A program made the position numbers and the translations under genes. The notes beneath the pieces were generated by a model. It did not search any database and was not told the DNA's origin. It saw nothing but the letters and a program-made list of their open reading frames with translations. Below are positions 49,945 to 61,790 of a stretch of DNA of 64,000 bases, piece by piece. The first letter of the stretch is position 1. Each line of letters starts with the position of its first letter. The stretch spans positions 11,677,001-11,741,000 of the forward strand of contig NC_083387.1 in NCBI RefSeq assembly GCF_031755915.1, in the 5' to 3' direction. The DNA is from Ziziphus jujuba (Eukaryota > Streptophyta > Magnoliopsida > Rosales > Rhamnaceae).

Positions 49945-50418
49945 GCCCTCATCTAGAAGCAGAATGGGATTTCGGGCATTTTTAATATTTTATATACAAA
50001 GGCAGAGCGCATTTTAAAATTCTTTTATATAATATATATATATATATATATATGGACCCTCTCTATTGTAAAATTTTCCTAGATATATTTATATATATAT
50101 ATATATTTATTTTCTTTTTGAAATCAACAACCCAAGCACATAACAAACTCAACAATACCATCTCTAATTAATGCTACATTAATCTATATTTATTGCAAAT
50201 ATAGTCAAAATATAGGTAGAAAAAATTACAGGGTCTGGATAACAATAACACTGGAAAAAAAGATAGGATATTAAAGGAGAAATAGAGAGACCCCGGTTAA
50301 AAAAAATGAAGGGGTTGTTGTGGGTTTTGGGTTGGCGGGGAAGGTAGAACCTAGAAAATTACATATATAAAGTTTTGGGTAAAAACTATAGGTTTATCTT
50401 AGTTGCACATAAATCTTG

Positions 50419-52918
50419 TTAGGTATTGTTGGATTCGTTCCAAAATCTGGCTGGGAGACCATTCTGGGGGATTGGAAATGGGCCATACTGAATCCCACTT
50501 TGTGATCCTACCACTTCCCATCTGCAGACAAAAATTTAGAAAAAACAACAACAACATTATCAAACACATTCTCATAGCTTCACCATATGTTTTTCAGGAG
50601 GTATAATTAGCCCACCCCCGCCCCCACAAAAAAAAAAAAAAAAGAAAAGAAAAAAAAGTAAGGTTTCTCATGTAATTAAAAACAATGTTTGTATTGCATT
50701 TTTACCTGAATTTGGTCACTAGATGGTGGATCAAAATAAGCAGCTCCATTTTGGCAAGCTCATTTCCAGGACAAGCATGTACTCCATTGCCAAATGGCAT
50801 GAAAGTATTAGGCTTTGGAGCAACCTAAACCCAAAGTACTTTTAGTCCCTGTTTTGTTAACCAATGAGGTTACAAAAAACTTTTAAATTTGTAGCTATAT
50901 TATCACTTACCTCGAACCTAGAAGGGTCAAAATCTTGAGGATCAGTGAACAATTCTGGATTGTGATGAATGTTTCTAAACAATGGCAACACTTTCCAACC
51001 TTTTGGTATGAGATATCCTGTATAATTTTGTAAAAAAACAAAAATAGATAAGGAAATTTGTTGGAAGTACAAGAAATTTTCAAATTCTATAAATTGTAAA
51101 TACCACAGAACTTTCATGGGTTTACCATTATATTCCACATCAACCACTGCCTCTCGGAATGTGAAAGATATAATACTGGCCATTCTCAAACTCTCTAATA
51201 TAACCTGAAAAATTTAAACACGCCAAGTTTAGACTCTAAAACTTCTTTCCTTATTTATTTATTTATTTTTTTGTAACACATTACAGAAGTTTGCAACTGT
51301 CACATACTCTATGCGTAAAAGGCATATTTCTGGTCTGTGCCCATGTCAAGGGCCTCTTTCCTCCTTCATTTTCTTCATATATTGCTTTCTGCTCAGCCTG
51401 CAATAACAAACCATGTTAGATCAAGTACCAATCTTTCACATACCGTGTCAAAAAATTTTGATAGAATATTTCTTTACCTTGACAGCTTCTAGAAGTTTCT
51501 GATCATCATGGAGATATTTGAGGGTCCAGGTTAACACACTAGCTGTTGTGTCCTGAGCAGCAAACAACACTCCAATGATGTTATCAGAAATTTGATCCTT
51601 GCTTAAAACTTGTCCCTTTTCATCTTTGAAATTTAAGAAATGTCCTAGAAGATCCTTTTCCAATATTTTCTTCTCCTCCCTCTCATAAATTATGTCATTC
51701 ACAATCTGACTAAGCCTTTTCCTTGCCTGAGAAAGATAGGAAAAACATTAGCAATCAGATTTGAAGGAAAAAAAACCATAAGATACTCTTTACTGTCACA
51801 AAGTTTAATTGAAAACTGAGATTTTCTTACCAAGAGTGCTCTGTGATATGTCGTTCCTGGTATGTTTGTTGGAAAAGAATTGTAACCTTTATCTACTATG
51901 CAGTAATTCTCCTTGAGATTTTCTCTATGTTTTTTATCCAAGCGACCAAAGACAGAGAGAATGCCCACATCGAAAGAAAACTGTATATGTAACAGTAACA
52001 ACCAAAAATAGAAAAGAAAAAAAGACCCATATGATCAATTTTATAAGAAACATGTGAAAAACTAAAGCCCGATTAAGTGAGAAACAAAAAATCGAAAAGA
52101 ATAAGTCAAAGAGAACCCAAACCTGATTTAAAATTTAAAAAAAAAAAATGGAAAACCAGAACCCATAGAGAGTTTAGAAACATGTTTCGGTAAAAGCAGT
52201 CAAAATCAACATGGATTAGTGTATTTATGTAGCCAAACAGACCTTCTTCATCTCATGAAAGGTGTTAATGACATCTCCTCCAGCCCATGATTGCAGAGCA
52301 GAGATGGCTATGGCTTCGATATCAGGAACTAGTTTTTGGAGTGAGCCAGGAGACAGACAATTCTGAACCAACTTTCTGAGGAGAGAATGGTAATTCCCTT
52401 GGTGAAAGAAGATAGCAGATGGGCCAATCATCTTCTCTTTGCTCTTTGGGTAAGTTGGCTTGAACAATTCAGAATGAGTCGCTAGCACAAACTTTGTGGC
52501 CTCTGGGCTAGCCAACATAACACAAGGACAACCCAGAATATGGCTCTTGAAAATTTCTCCATACCTTAATATCAGAAAGAAAAAAAAAAAAAAAAATCAA
52601 ATCAAGGGTAAGAAATTAAAAATGACCAATATTGCTCAAAACCATACAAAGGGACTTAGATTATCATCTTATGGAAATTATGATCAGTAATTTACAAGTT
52701 AAAAGTTAGAACCTTCTCTGTTTGGTAGCAAAGAAAATGTTTGGGTCTTGGGAATAGAGTTGAAGAGTCTCTCCTATATAAGGCCAACCCATTGAACCAG
52801 GGGGAAGCTTATAAGGTATGCTTTTGGAATTCCATTTCAGTTTCTTTAAGAAAGGATATGAGAAAATGGTGGAGAGGAAGAGAACTATTATGTATATTAA
52901 AACAGAAGTAATCTCCAT
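50419..52918 (-). CDS. CYP707A4: Abscisic acid 8'-hydroxylase, CYP707A family
   Basis: Nine exons close in frame to 474 aa: 52918-52713, 52564-52243, 51980-51831, 51726-51478, 51397-51308, 51204-51126, 51017-50911, 50824-50706 and 50521-50419 (TAA). This is a microsomal P450 that hydroxylates ABA at C8', the first step of conversion to phaseic acid. An N-terminal anchor helix (residues ~3-20) is followed by the hinge LPPGSMGWPYIGETLQLYS. The I-helix AAQDTT is at 282-287, the ESLR (ExxR) motif at 343-346, FDPSRF near 400, and the heme loop FGNGVHACPG with Cys419. Residues such as FFHQGNYHSLLRKLVQ and YLIPKGWKVLPLFRNIHHNP are CYP707A-like. The ATG at 52918 is the first in frame; the open frame extends upstream only from a non-ATG codon. 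CYP707A is certain; assignment to the A4 branch rests on remembered similarity and gene neighbourhood. Confidence 0.94.
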
Positions 52919-53157
52919 ACAAATGCAGCTCCTTTCTTTTCTCTTCCTCTCCACCCGTCTTTTCCTCTCCACTGTCTCTCTGCCTCTGTCTCTAAATTCT
53001 TTGGAGATGAAGTTTCTAAGCAGTAGAAGATGGTATGGTTGATTAAGTTTTGTTGGGTGAAAGAAAAAAAAATTTCTTTTTGTTTATGATATCCTGGCTG
53101 TGAGTGTTGAAAACTAGAATATTGATATAGGATGAGTTGGGTGAAGGACTCTTGGGG

Positions 53158-53166
53158 TATATATAG
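53158..53166 (-). promoter_or_regulatory. TATA box of CYP707A gene
   Basis: CTATATATA on the minus strand, about 240 bp before the ATG. It predicts a leader of roughly 210 nt. Confidence 0.6.
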
Positions 53167-53364
53167 AGAGTGAACAAAAGGAAAATGAACACGACAAAAT
53201 CTGGTTTTTGGAGAGATATTAAGAAAAATGATAGAAAAAAAAATAAAAAGAGAAAAAAAATTATAATAATAAATAAAATTCCAAACACAATAATTTATGG
53301 TAATTATCTTTTACCTTAAACGCACGGTACAAATATACATTTACCAAATATATATATATATATA

Positions 53365-53550
53365 TGTATATGGAAATTTTATAGTACAGACAGTTTGTAT
53401 ACAAACCATGCATCTTGACAATAATTTTTAAAAAAATCATCGTTAATATTTTCTCTGGATGATACTATTGAACACTATTTTTTAAAAAACCATCGTTTAT
53501 ATTCACAGTCCATATGCAGACCGTCCACACTATAGACGGACTATATATAT
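53365..53550. repeat. Repeat block between (TA)n tracts
   Basis: Flanked by (TA)n on both sides. It carries a direct repeat of about 30 bp, (A/T)TTTTTAAAAAAA followed by (T/C)CATCGTT, at about 53424 and 53479, and an end with GACCGTCC...GGACTATATAT. The word GACCGT is shared with the element at 28578. Possibly a related (TA)-targeting element; the terminal repeats are not clear. Confidence 0.4.
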
Positions 53551-53595
53551 AAATACTATTAAAATATTCTGATGAGATATCGTACAGATTTAAAT

Positions 53596-53596
<1 letters not shown>

Positions 53597-53636
<40 letters not shown>
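53597..53636. repeat. (TA)n microsatellite
   Basis: About 19 TA units upstream of the CYP707A gene. Confidence 0.95.
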
Positions 53637-53639
<3 letters not shown>

Positions 53640-54563
53640 ATGTATTTTAAATAATTGCATTCTTTTTAAACGTATGCATACTATGCATACTCTGTAAATA
53701 ATATGTATTCCGTTTAAATGTATGCTTTAATGTAACAAAGAAAGTTTTTCCTCCTTTGTATTTCTTTTGTGCATCTAAATAGAGAGGAGAGAAGGACTTT
53801 ATTTATTTTTTTTCCCTCTCCGTTTTCTTGGGAAGTGTCAAAGTTGAGAGAAGAATTGATTCCCACTATTTAGGTTTTTAGAATTTAGTTATCTGAGAAT
53901 TAATTTTTCTCTTGGTAATGATAGAAAATTTAAGACTTGTAAATAATTAAATTTAATATTACAAATATGTTTTTAAAAAATTTCAAAACTATTATTTCTG
54001 AGATTCTCAAAATGATACTTTTATAGGCACGGAAACAACTTTCCCATATAGTTTGTTACATTGATGGGAATCTAATTTTCTAGATCCACATGTTTTTACC
54101 TTACAATAAATATCCAAATAAAAAAAATGATAACTTTCCCTATAAAACTAGATTCCCACTAATTTTACATTTATCCAAATATATCATTAAACTTTTGGAG
54201 GTTTTACAGAGTTTTGCTTTAGCACCGCGTGTGTAATTCACATTTATATATTTGGAAATTCAAGTTTTAGACCTTAGATTTTAGAGGTTTTTTTCGTAAG
54301 ACCTATCTTACAGGAGTTGCAACTTATGTATGATAAAAGTCAATAAAATAAAATAAAATAAAATAAAACCCATCTTATAATTTTAGTTAGGATCGAATGG
54401 ATAATAAACAAAATTTCAGAAACAAATAATAATAAAAACAAGCAAATACCTGATCATTATTCTAGAATCTATCATGGATATGAGTGAAACATATACACCT
54501 TTGGCAAAAATAAATAAATACATATACAAACATGATATATATAAATATATATACATATATGTA

Positions 54564-54655
54564 TAGTCCATTGTTTTTGGGATGGAGTCCAAAATAACCT
54601 TAAATGCTTTGTTGTGAGAGGTTTAGATGCTAAAGTTATCTTGAACTCCAAGAGA
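54564..54655. mobile_element. Short inverted-repeat element in (TA)n
   Basis: GGAGTCCAAAATAACCTTA (from about 54583) pairs with the reverse complement of TAAAGTTATCTTGAACTCC (to about 54649), with 16 of 19 matching. (TA)n-rich DNA lies on both sides (54660-54681 and 54693-54731 to the right). Non-coding. Confidence 0.55.
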
Positions 54656-54659
54656 ATAT

Positions 54660-54685
54660 TTATATATATATATATATATATACAC

Positions 54686-54731
<46 letters not shown>
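54660..54731. repeat. Compound (TA)n microsatellite
   Basis: Two long TA runs separated by ATATACACATATAAAT. Open frames across it encode Ile/Tyr alternations and are not genes. Confidence 0.95.
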
Positions 54732-54734
<3 letters not shown>

Positions 54735-57429
54735 CAATAGACAAAATTTCCAATTTAATAATAGGTGAGACTATCTCTTCACATATAAAATAAAATAAAA
54801 AATGTAAAAATATGAAATTTTCTTAGTTTTACACCTCTCCACGTGTTGCCCTATTTAGTGGCGACCTCGTCTATTTCAACAAAATTATATATATACATAC
54901 ATATACAACATAATTAGTATTATATTATTATAATAATTGTAATTATTCAATAATATAATAATATTATTATATTATAATAATAATAAAATATCTTTATATA
55001 TAGAATAACTATCAGATGTGGATGTTTCTATGTATATGTTTAAAATTAGATAATAGGTATCCTTTAATTAAGTGACAAAGTTATTATTTCTTTGAAAAAT
55101 CACATATCTTTTCAATTCCTTGGCAGATATAACAAATAAATAAACAAAAAAATAATTGATAGTCTTCTTAAGAGCTTAATTCCATAAGATGCATGATATT
55201 TAGAATAAATTAATGAAATTATTCTTCATTAATTGACAACTGATATTCTGGTCCATTCTAAAAAATAGTCAAACTTGCTCTACATGCAAGATAACCATGA
55301 CTTTTGCATAGGAAACTCGTTCAGAAGAATTCCAAATTGTAAAGCTTTACTACTTTTTTTCACCCAAGAAGGCACGTTGTTCGACCGTCAAATTTCTAGA
55401 TAATTATTTAAAATTTAACCACATACAGTCCATATCTACTTGTTATTTTGCTCAATACGGTGCATATCTACTTTGAATTCTTCTAAATACCAGATTGAAT
55501 AAAAGACGTGTGGTATACCGTGCATAATAATCTTTAATTAGTTTGAAAATCTTATAATCGAGTTCATCAAATATGTCATATGGCCGTTTGCTTTTGCATA
55601 TATTTTGTGACACATGTCCTTGTTTTTATAAATTTTCCCTTGTTATCCCGTCTTTTATTTATTTATTTATTATTATTATTATTATTTTGCTTCCAATGGT
55701 ATCCCATCTGTTTTTGTCAACAATAGTACATAGCAACAATATAGAGGAAAATTAATTAAGGAAAATGAAGGAAAAAGGTTTTAAGGTTACTTTAATGTCC
55801 TGTACTTTATTTTTTTAGTCATCAATAGCTTGTACATGTTTAAAACGTTTTTATATATGCATTTTAAAATTAAAACAGTCTAGAAATTTTTAGGATGAAG
55901 TGAGGGGTAACAATTTGTTTTAATGGGTTATGCTTTGTTTCAATATAATATTTAAAGCTGTTAATTGTGTTGAGATTTTACAACCCTAAACTTTACTTAT
56001 TAATATTTATGTTAAACGAATTGACATGTTTAATCTATTTTAATAAAATATTATTATTTATATTATTTAATAATTTTTATATTATAATATACTAATATAT
56101 ATATATATATCTATTTATCATATTTTTAATTTTTATACATTGATTTAACTTATTTATATTTATTCATATTAATTTAAAGTCAAAAAGTTTAATATATTTG
56201 TGACCTATTGAGTTGTTTTAGAATTAAATTCTCATGTCAAACCCAAATTGTCACCTCTAAATGGAGTCTAATGAATATGACATGAAGGACATGACCATAT
56301 CTGACTCCTTTGCTATCGTGTTTCACTACACATATTTCACTTGTAAATTGGTGCATGATTAAAGGAATTGTGCCAAATATGTAAATTGATTAGCCATAAA
56401 TTGATGACATTTTATGTGCTTTTGGTCCCCATGTGCCAACGAACAAATGATGACATTTTACTTGTGATGGGAGCTTAGATTGAAAATTGTAAACTACAAG
56501 AGATTATTAAATTAAAAAACAAAAAAAACAAAAAAAATCAAATACACGTTTGATGCTAAACTTCAATTTGGAATTGTTGTAGATTACAAAAGAATTAACA
56601 AAAGTACTACTGAAGCAATAATCAATTTTTATAACAATCTGATGAGTATTTAGTAAATTATTATTTCAATATTATTAAAAATTATACACTTATAATCAAG
56701 TTTTTGGTAACAAAATTTGCTTAACTATTGTAATTTTATATAATGATCAAAATAAATATGAATAATTATTTTTATGTATATATTAGAGTTAGGCTTACAG
56801 TAGAATGATGTGATAGTTTAATATTTGATCATCCTTTACTAGCTATTAAATCATATCAATGTCTATAATTTAAAAATTTTAAAATTGGTTAACTATAGAT
56901 TTAATGATATATTAAAATCTTATTTAAAAAAGATAAAACTGTTGAAAACTAATATTAATAAATATAATTTTAAATTTTAACTACTTATACAATCGAAAAG
57001 CTGGAAAAAAAAATTTTCAACATTAATTATAATATTAAGAACCTGGTTTGATTGTGATCAATATATATTTTTATTACCATGTATATAAATGGCTAAAGAG
57101 AAATTTTATTATTAATGAAGGATATAATAGTAACTTTAATTTTAAATTTTAATTATTCAAGAAAGAGAATTTGAGATACTACCTCTACCTACTTTTCAAA
57201 TCCTAGCTTTTGGAGAGAATAGATTATTAACAAATTTAAAATCTATAGGTTTAACAAATATTACATTAATCCAAAAGTGGAGTTTAAAAGCAACTTCAAA
57301 TGCACACTAAAAAAAAAAATTAAAAAAAAAAAATTTCAAGTACTTACATACAGTAATAGGGATCTATGTAGAACTCGGATGCCTGACACCTAAAGATCAA
57401 CTACATTCTTTTATTGCTTTTAAAATATA

Positions 57430-57798
57430 GGGTAAATTTCATTTAGAAAATTTAATTAGACCCCTTCAATTTTTTCTGGTAATTACATTTAAATTCAACA
57501 TTTTTAAAAAAATCATCATTATTCTACTCTTAATTTTCTATATTTATCAAAATATATCCATTTGTCAATTTCTTTTAGTTAATTTTTACATTAGAGGTTA
57601 AAATAAAACTAAAAATCAATATTTTTGATTAAATAATATTGTAAAAATAGAATTTTAACATTTAATCATAAAATTAACTACTAAAAACCAACAAAAAGGT
57701 TCTAAATGATAATTTGTTCAAAAGTATGAGATTTAACTGTAGATTGATCAAAACTGAGGGAGTCTAAATAACTTCTTTTTCTAAAGCATATTTAATCC
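57430..57798. mobile_element. Foldback/TIR element, ~370 bp
   Basis: The left end GGTAAATTTCATTTAGAAAA matches the reverse complement of the right end, GGATTAAATATGCTTTAGAAAA. Homology continues through TTAGAC(C/T)CC(C/T)TCA(A/G)TTTT. Arms are roughly 75 bp or more, with no ORF. Confidence 0.65.
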
Positions 57799-58625
57799 AA
57801 TTTTGACTAAAACTCACTCTTTTATTATTATTAGAGGTATTATCATCAACTATTACTCTTTTAATAAATTAACAAAGTCTTAAAGGAATGCAAATGTAAT
57901 TTTTGAACAATAAAATTTTGTAAAATCTAAAAAAAATAATTGGAATATTATTATTTATAAAATATGTTATTTTATTTACTACATTTATTTTTTATATTTA
58001 TACTTATTATTTTGAAAAATATTTTTTTATTTTTCAAAAAAATATATTTTTTAATAAAAATTTTTACTTTTCCCAAAAAAAACTTTTTTTATTACATGTT
58101 CAAATTTTTTGTTGGTCTTCATTTTTTTTTTTTAAATATCTATTATATGTAAGTATTTAATTTTTATGATTGAAAAATTACACCTGTAAAATTTTTCTTA
58201 CTAACTTATTTTGAAAATTAATAATATTATTTAGAATTTTTTCACTCTGCATCCCAAACTCTAGAAAATTGTATTTTTGCACCCTCGCTTTTGATCCCAT
58301 GTGACAATTATGTTAAAAAATTAATAAAAAGAAAAAGGGTGCAACATGAAAGAAAAATAAAGTTTAGGATGTATTGGTGTTAATTTTTCTTCTTCTTCTT
58401 CTTATTATTATTCAATAAAATAGGAAATTTGATTATCTGGCGAACAAAATTATAGATATATCTAGTTGTAACAAAGAACAAGGCCACTCAGGCTCTCTCT
58501 AACCAAGATTAAACCCAAAGCATGCTCGCCAAACAATCTGCTACAATGTTAGTCTCTCACCCAGTAAAAGAAAAAGACAAACCACTATAAACTACAAGCA
58601 ACCTCTGAATCTCCTCTACTAAAAA

Positions 58626-58695
58626 ATAATCAGCATGCACCAAATTAGAATCATTAATCAATAATCAGCATGCACCAAATAAGAATCATTAATCA
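58626..58695. repeat. 35-bp tandem duplication
   Basis: ATAATCAGCATGCACCAAAT followed by (T/A)AGAATCATTAATCA, repeated with a 35 bp period. Confidence 0.9.
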
Positions 58696-59373
58696 AGTTA
58701 ACTGTTGTTATTATTATTATTATTATTGTTATCATTATTATACTAGGAATAAAAATTAGAACTTACATGAGAAAACAGTAATTTTTATCATTAAAGTGTT
58801 CCAAAAAGCATGACTCAAATTCATTTAAATATTGTGTTATTTTCACATATTATTACTTGATGTTAATAACATAATAATTGTATTTTAATTAATTAGTTGA
58901 TCACAAACACACGTATTTTCTGTTTTGACTCAAGCAAGTTGGCGTTATGCAGGCGGTTAAATCACATAAAAAAATGTGAAATGTCCTTCATTATGGTGGA
59001 TTATGATACTTTTTTCCTCTATTGTCCAATCAAAGTAATTAAGTAGTCCAAAAATGTAAAAACTAACAGGGTTTTTAAAAGTTGTCTTGGTTTCGAAATT
59101 ACCTCCCCAAAAGAGTTAAGTGACCTACTCCGAGTGTGTCTTAGCATAGAGTGTGGCATAAAAGTGTCAAATCAATGTCTTGAAAGTTGGATTTTCAGTA
59201 AGATGTTAAATTGAAATCCAGGATCATTATTTTCGTTCGGCAAATTCGGTTAGACTTCATTGTCCTACCCAAAGGAAAGGTTAAAATAAAAAAGAGAGCA
59301 AAAGGGTGACCTAATTTGCATGTGCCAAATTTAGAAAAAATTGTTTGGAAACCTTGAAACTATATATTGCTTT

Positions 59374-59413
<40 letters not shown>

Positions 59414-59540
59414 GTATGTGATAAAATAAATAATTTTAATAATTATTTTTTTTTATCCATATTTATGAAAATATAGATTCAAATCATATAGAACGTGAAA
59501 AGATTTTTAATAATTTATAAATTTAGTAATTTTGTTAATA

Positions 59541-59571
<31 letters not shown>

Positions 59572-60123
59572 AACTGTACATAGTGCTGTAAAACATGCAC
59601 AAAACAAATCATTATCAAATTTCTAAAAAAGAATTAAACATAAATAAAGTGTTTTTTATTACCATTTGATCTTGAATGTGATTAAAGTTTGTGTTCTGAA
59701 CTTAACAAGCAGTTCCTTCTAGAGAAGTAACAAGCAGTTCCTTCTAGACAAATAATAGTCAAATTATTTTTTTCTCGAACAAAATCTTCAAATCCTTCCA
59801 CCTTAATGCGTAGAAAATGTAAAATGTGACTTTTCAATCACTGATTCAAATTTCAAAATAAAAAAATAAGACATTATTGGATGAGTAATAACTTTTTTGC
59901 TTTTTTTTAATAAATAGTATTTAGCATTTGTTATATTATTAAGTTTCTAACATAGCATACGAGAAAAATAACACTCATCCAACATATCAAAATTGATTGA
60001 ATGTATTTTTTTATTTATTTATTAGTTTATTAAAAAAATAATATTTCTGGAGAATAGATATAAATAAATAAAGATGTTCACAAGTATTTTCTTTTTATTT
60101 ATTTATTTATTTTTCATTTAAAG

Positions 60124-60620
60124 AAAAAGAAAGAAGTGCATGAAAATGAGGGCATTGGCCTTTGGTAGCTTTGCAAATCTCAGGCTTCATGGCGGATATA
60201 GTTTTGCCGGCGCTCTTCATGTGCTACTTGGGACCCGGTGACACGGCGGTGCATTACAGCTCACACATTAGAACCGTTACGATCTTAAACCTGCCAAAGA
60301 TCCGATGGTCATATTGTCAGGTCTTATTTTAGGGTGGGCCCCACGTCGGTAGCGTACGAAAAATTGCAAAACCGGAAGCTTCTGGTGCGAGGGACCCACG
60401 GTAGGGGCCCCCGCAAGGAGGACGTCACGCTTATGTCAGGTGGAGCAGGTCGCGATCGAACTAGCTGTAACTTCCACGTGTTTAAATCTTGGTGGTCCAA
60501 GCCGAGAGAGTTCCAAGACGAGACCGGAAGGAACCTATATGGTGTGGTATTCCACAAGAAAAGCGGCGATTCGTTCCGCCATTCATTGGGCGACATGTCG
60601 GTTACCAGTTTGTTTATTTA
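60124..60620. other. GC-richer island in AT-rich desert
   Basis: About 500 bp with base composition unlike the surrounding kilobases. It contains AGGACGTCACGC, TTCCACGTGTTT and CACGTCGG (several ACGT cores). Open frames of about 90-124 codons exist on both strands but show no domain. It could be a detached promoter/enhancer or remnant gene end. Unresolved. Confidence 0.4.
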
Positions 60621-60941
60621 TTTATTTATTCTTTCCACCTTCTTTGAGATTTGGCTCATTCGTTTTTCAAAGCTGAGCTTTTATTTAAAAATAGATATAA
60701 ATATGTGAGATTCAATATGACATAGACTTTTTTTTTGGGTTAAACGTATGAAGAGGGAACCCTACTCAACTTCTAACTGCATATTATTTAAATATTTTTG
60801 AATGAAACCTAAATACCAAAAGAAAAAAAAAAAAAAAGGCAATCTATAAATATATATATGTGTAAGACTTATTAATAGTTATTATTAAAGGTGGATTCTA
60901 TTTTTTAAAAGTTAGATTAAAATATATTTCCTTCCGTAATG

Positions 60942-61021
60942 ACTAACATGACTTGTTTTACCATATTAAAATTATATTTTAACTAACATGAATTGTTTTA
61001 CCATATTAAAATTATATTTTA
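60942..61021. repeat. 40-bp tandem duplication
   Basis: Two adjacent copies of ACTAACATGA(C/A)TTGTTTTACC followed by ATATTAAAATTATATTTTA. Confidence 0.93.
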
Positions 61022-61790
61022 AAAAATAATTTCAACTAATTTTATATGAATATGTAAATTTATAATAGCAAAATTATATATTTTATTTAAAATTAAATAA
61101 AAATATTTTATTTACATTTTTAAGGTTTGGGATAAATAAAAAATGTCTCTCTTGTAATTAATCATTCATGTTCTTTGATGTCAATTCAAATTACTTCAGT
61201 ACTTTTAATCAAATTAAATTACTTGATATACCATTTGGATAATAATAAAATTAATAAGAATATCATTATTTTAGAAAAATGATAATTTTTTTCTATTTGG
61301 ATATATTTTAAACTAGAAAAATGTGGGCTCAATGAATAAATATCCTTTTATATGGAAAAATATATAAGAAAATTATTTCTATTTATGAAGTATCATTTTA
61401 AAAATATCAAGTAAAATAGTTTTAGGATTTTCTTAAAAATATAAATTTTATTTTTTAATTTATTATACAATATTAAATTTAATTATTTACAAGTATTAAA
61501 CTTCATTTTCTTGTTCTTAGCAAACATAACATGAGAAATATTCATTCATAGAAAATTAAATTCTTAAAAACTAAATTTTAAAAATTAATTATCCTTTAAA
61601 TTTTGACATTTGTAGACCTTTTAAAGCCTTCAAATTAATTGCAAAAAGAAAAAGAAGAATAGAGTTTAAAAGTAGTATAATTTTACTAAGGTTAAAATCC
61701 TTCTTAATTTAAATGACCTGGAGGATGATTTAAAATGTGAGAAATGTTTTTGTATTTATCCTAAACATCAGAGAATGTATATAAAATATG

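Larger units (their letters stand above)
54732..60123. other. AT-rich intergenic, no gene
   Basis: Very AT-rich, with no exon-like structure. It contains the foldback element at 57430-57798, a 35 bp tandem duplication near 58626, a (TA)n tract at 59380-59408 and (GA)n at about 59552-59570. A 25 bp duplication (AACAAGCAGTTCCTTCTAGA) lies at 59704 and 59729. Confidence 0.55.

Noticed and set aside
52919..52972. N-terminal extension of CYP707A (Arg/Lys-rich)
   Set aside because: It starts at a non-ATG codon and would put a basic stretch ahead of the membrane anchor. The ATG at 52918 gives a normal P450 start.
54472..54753. 93-codon Tyr/Ile-repeat ORF
   Set aside because: It is a translation of (TA)n microsatellite DNA.
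60334..60708. 124-codon plus-strand and 90-codon minus-strand ORFs in the GC island
   Set aside because: Neither resembles a known domain, and overlapping frames on both strands are expected in a GC-richer block. Kept only as a composition anomaly.
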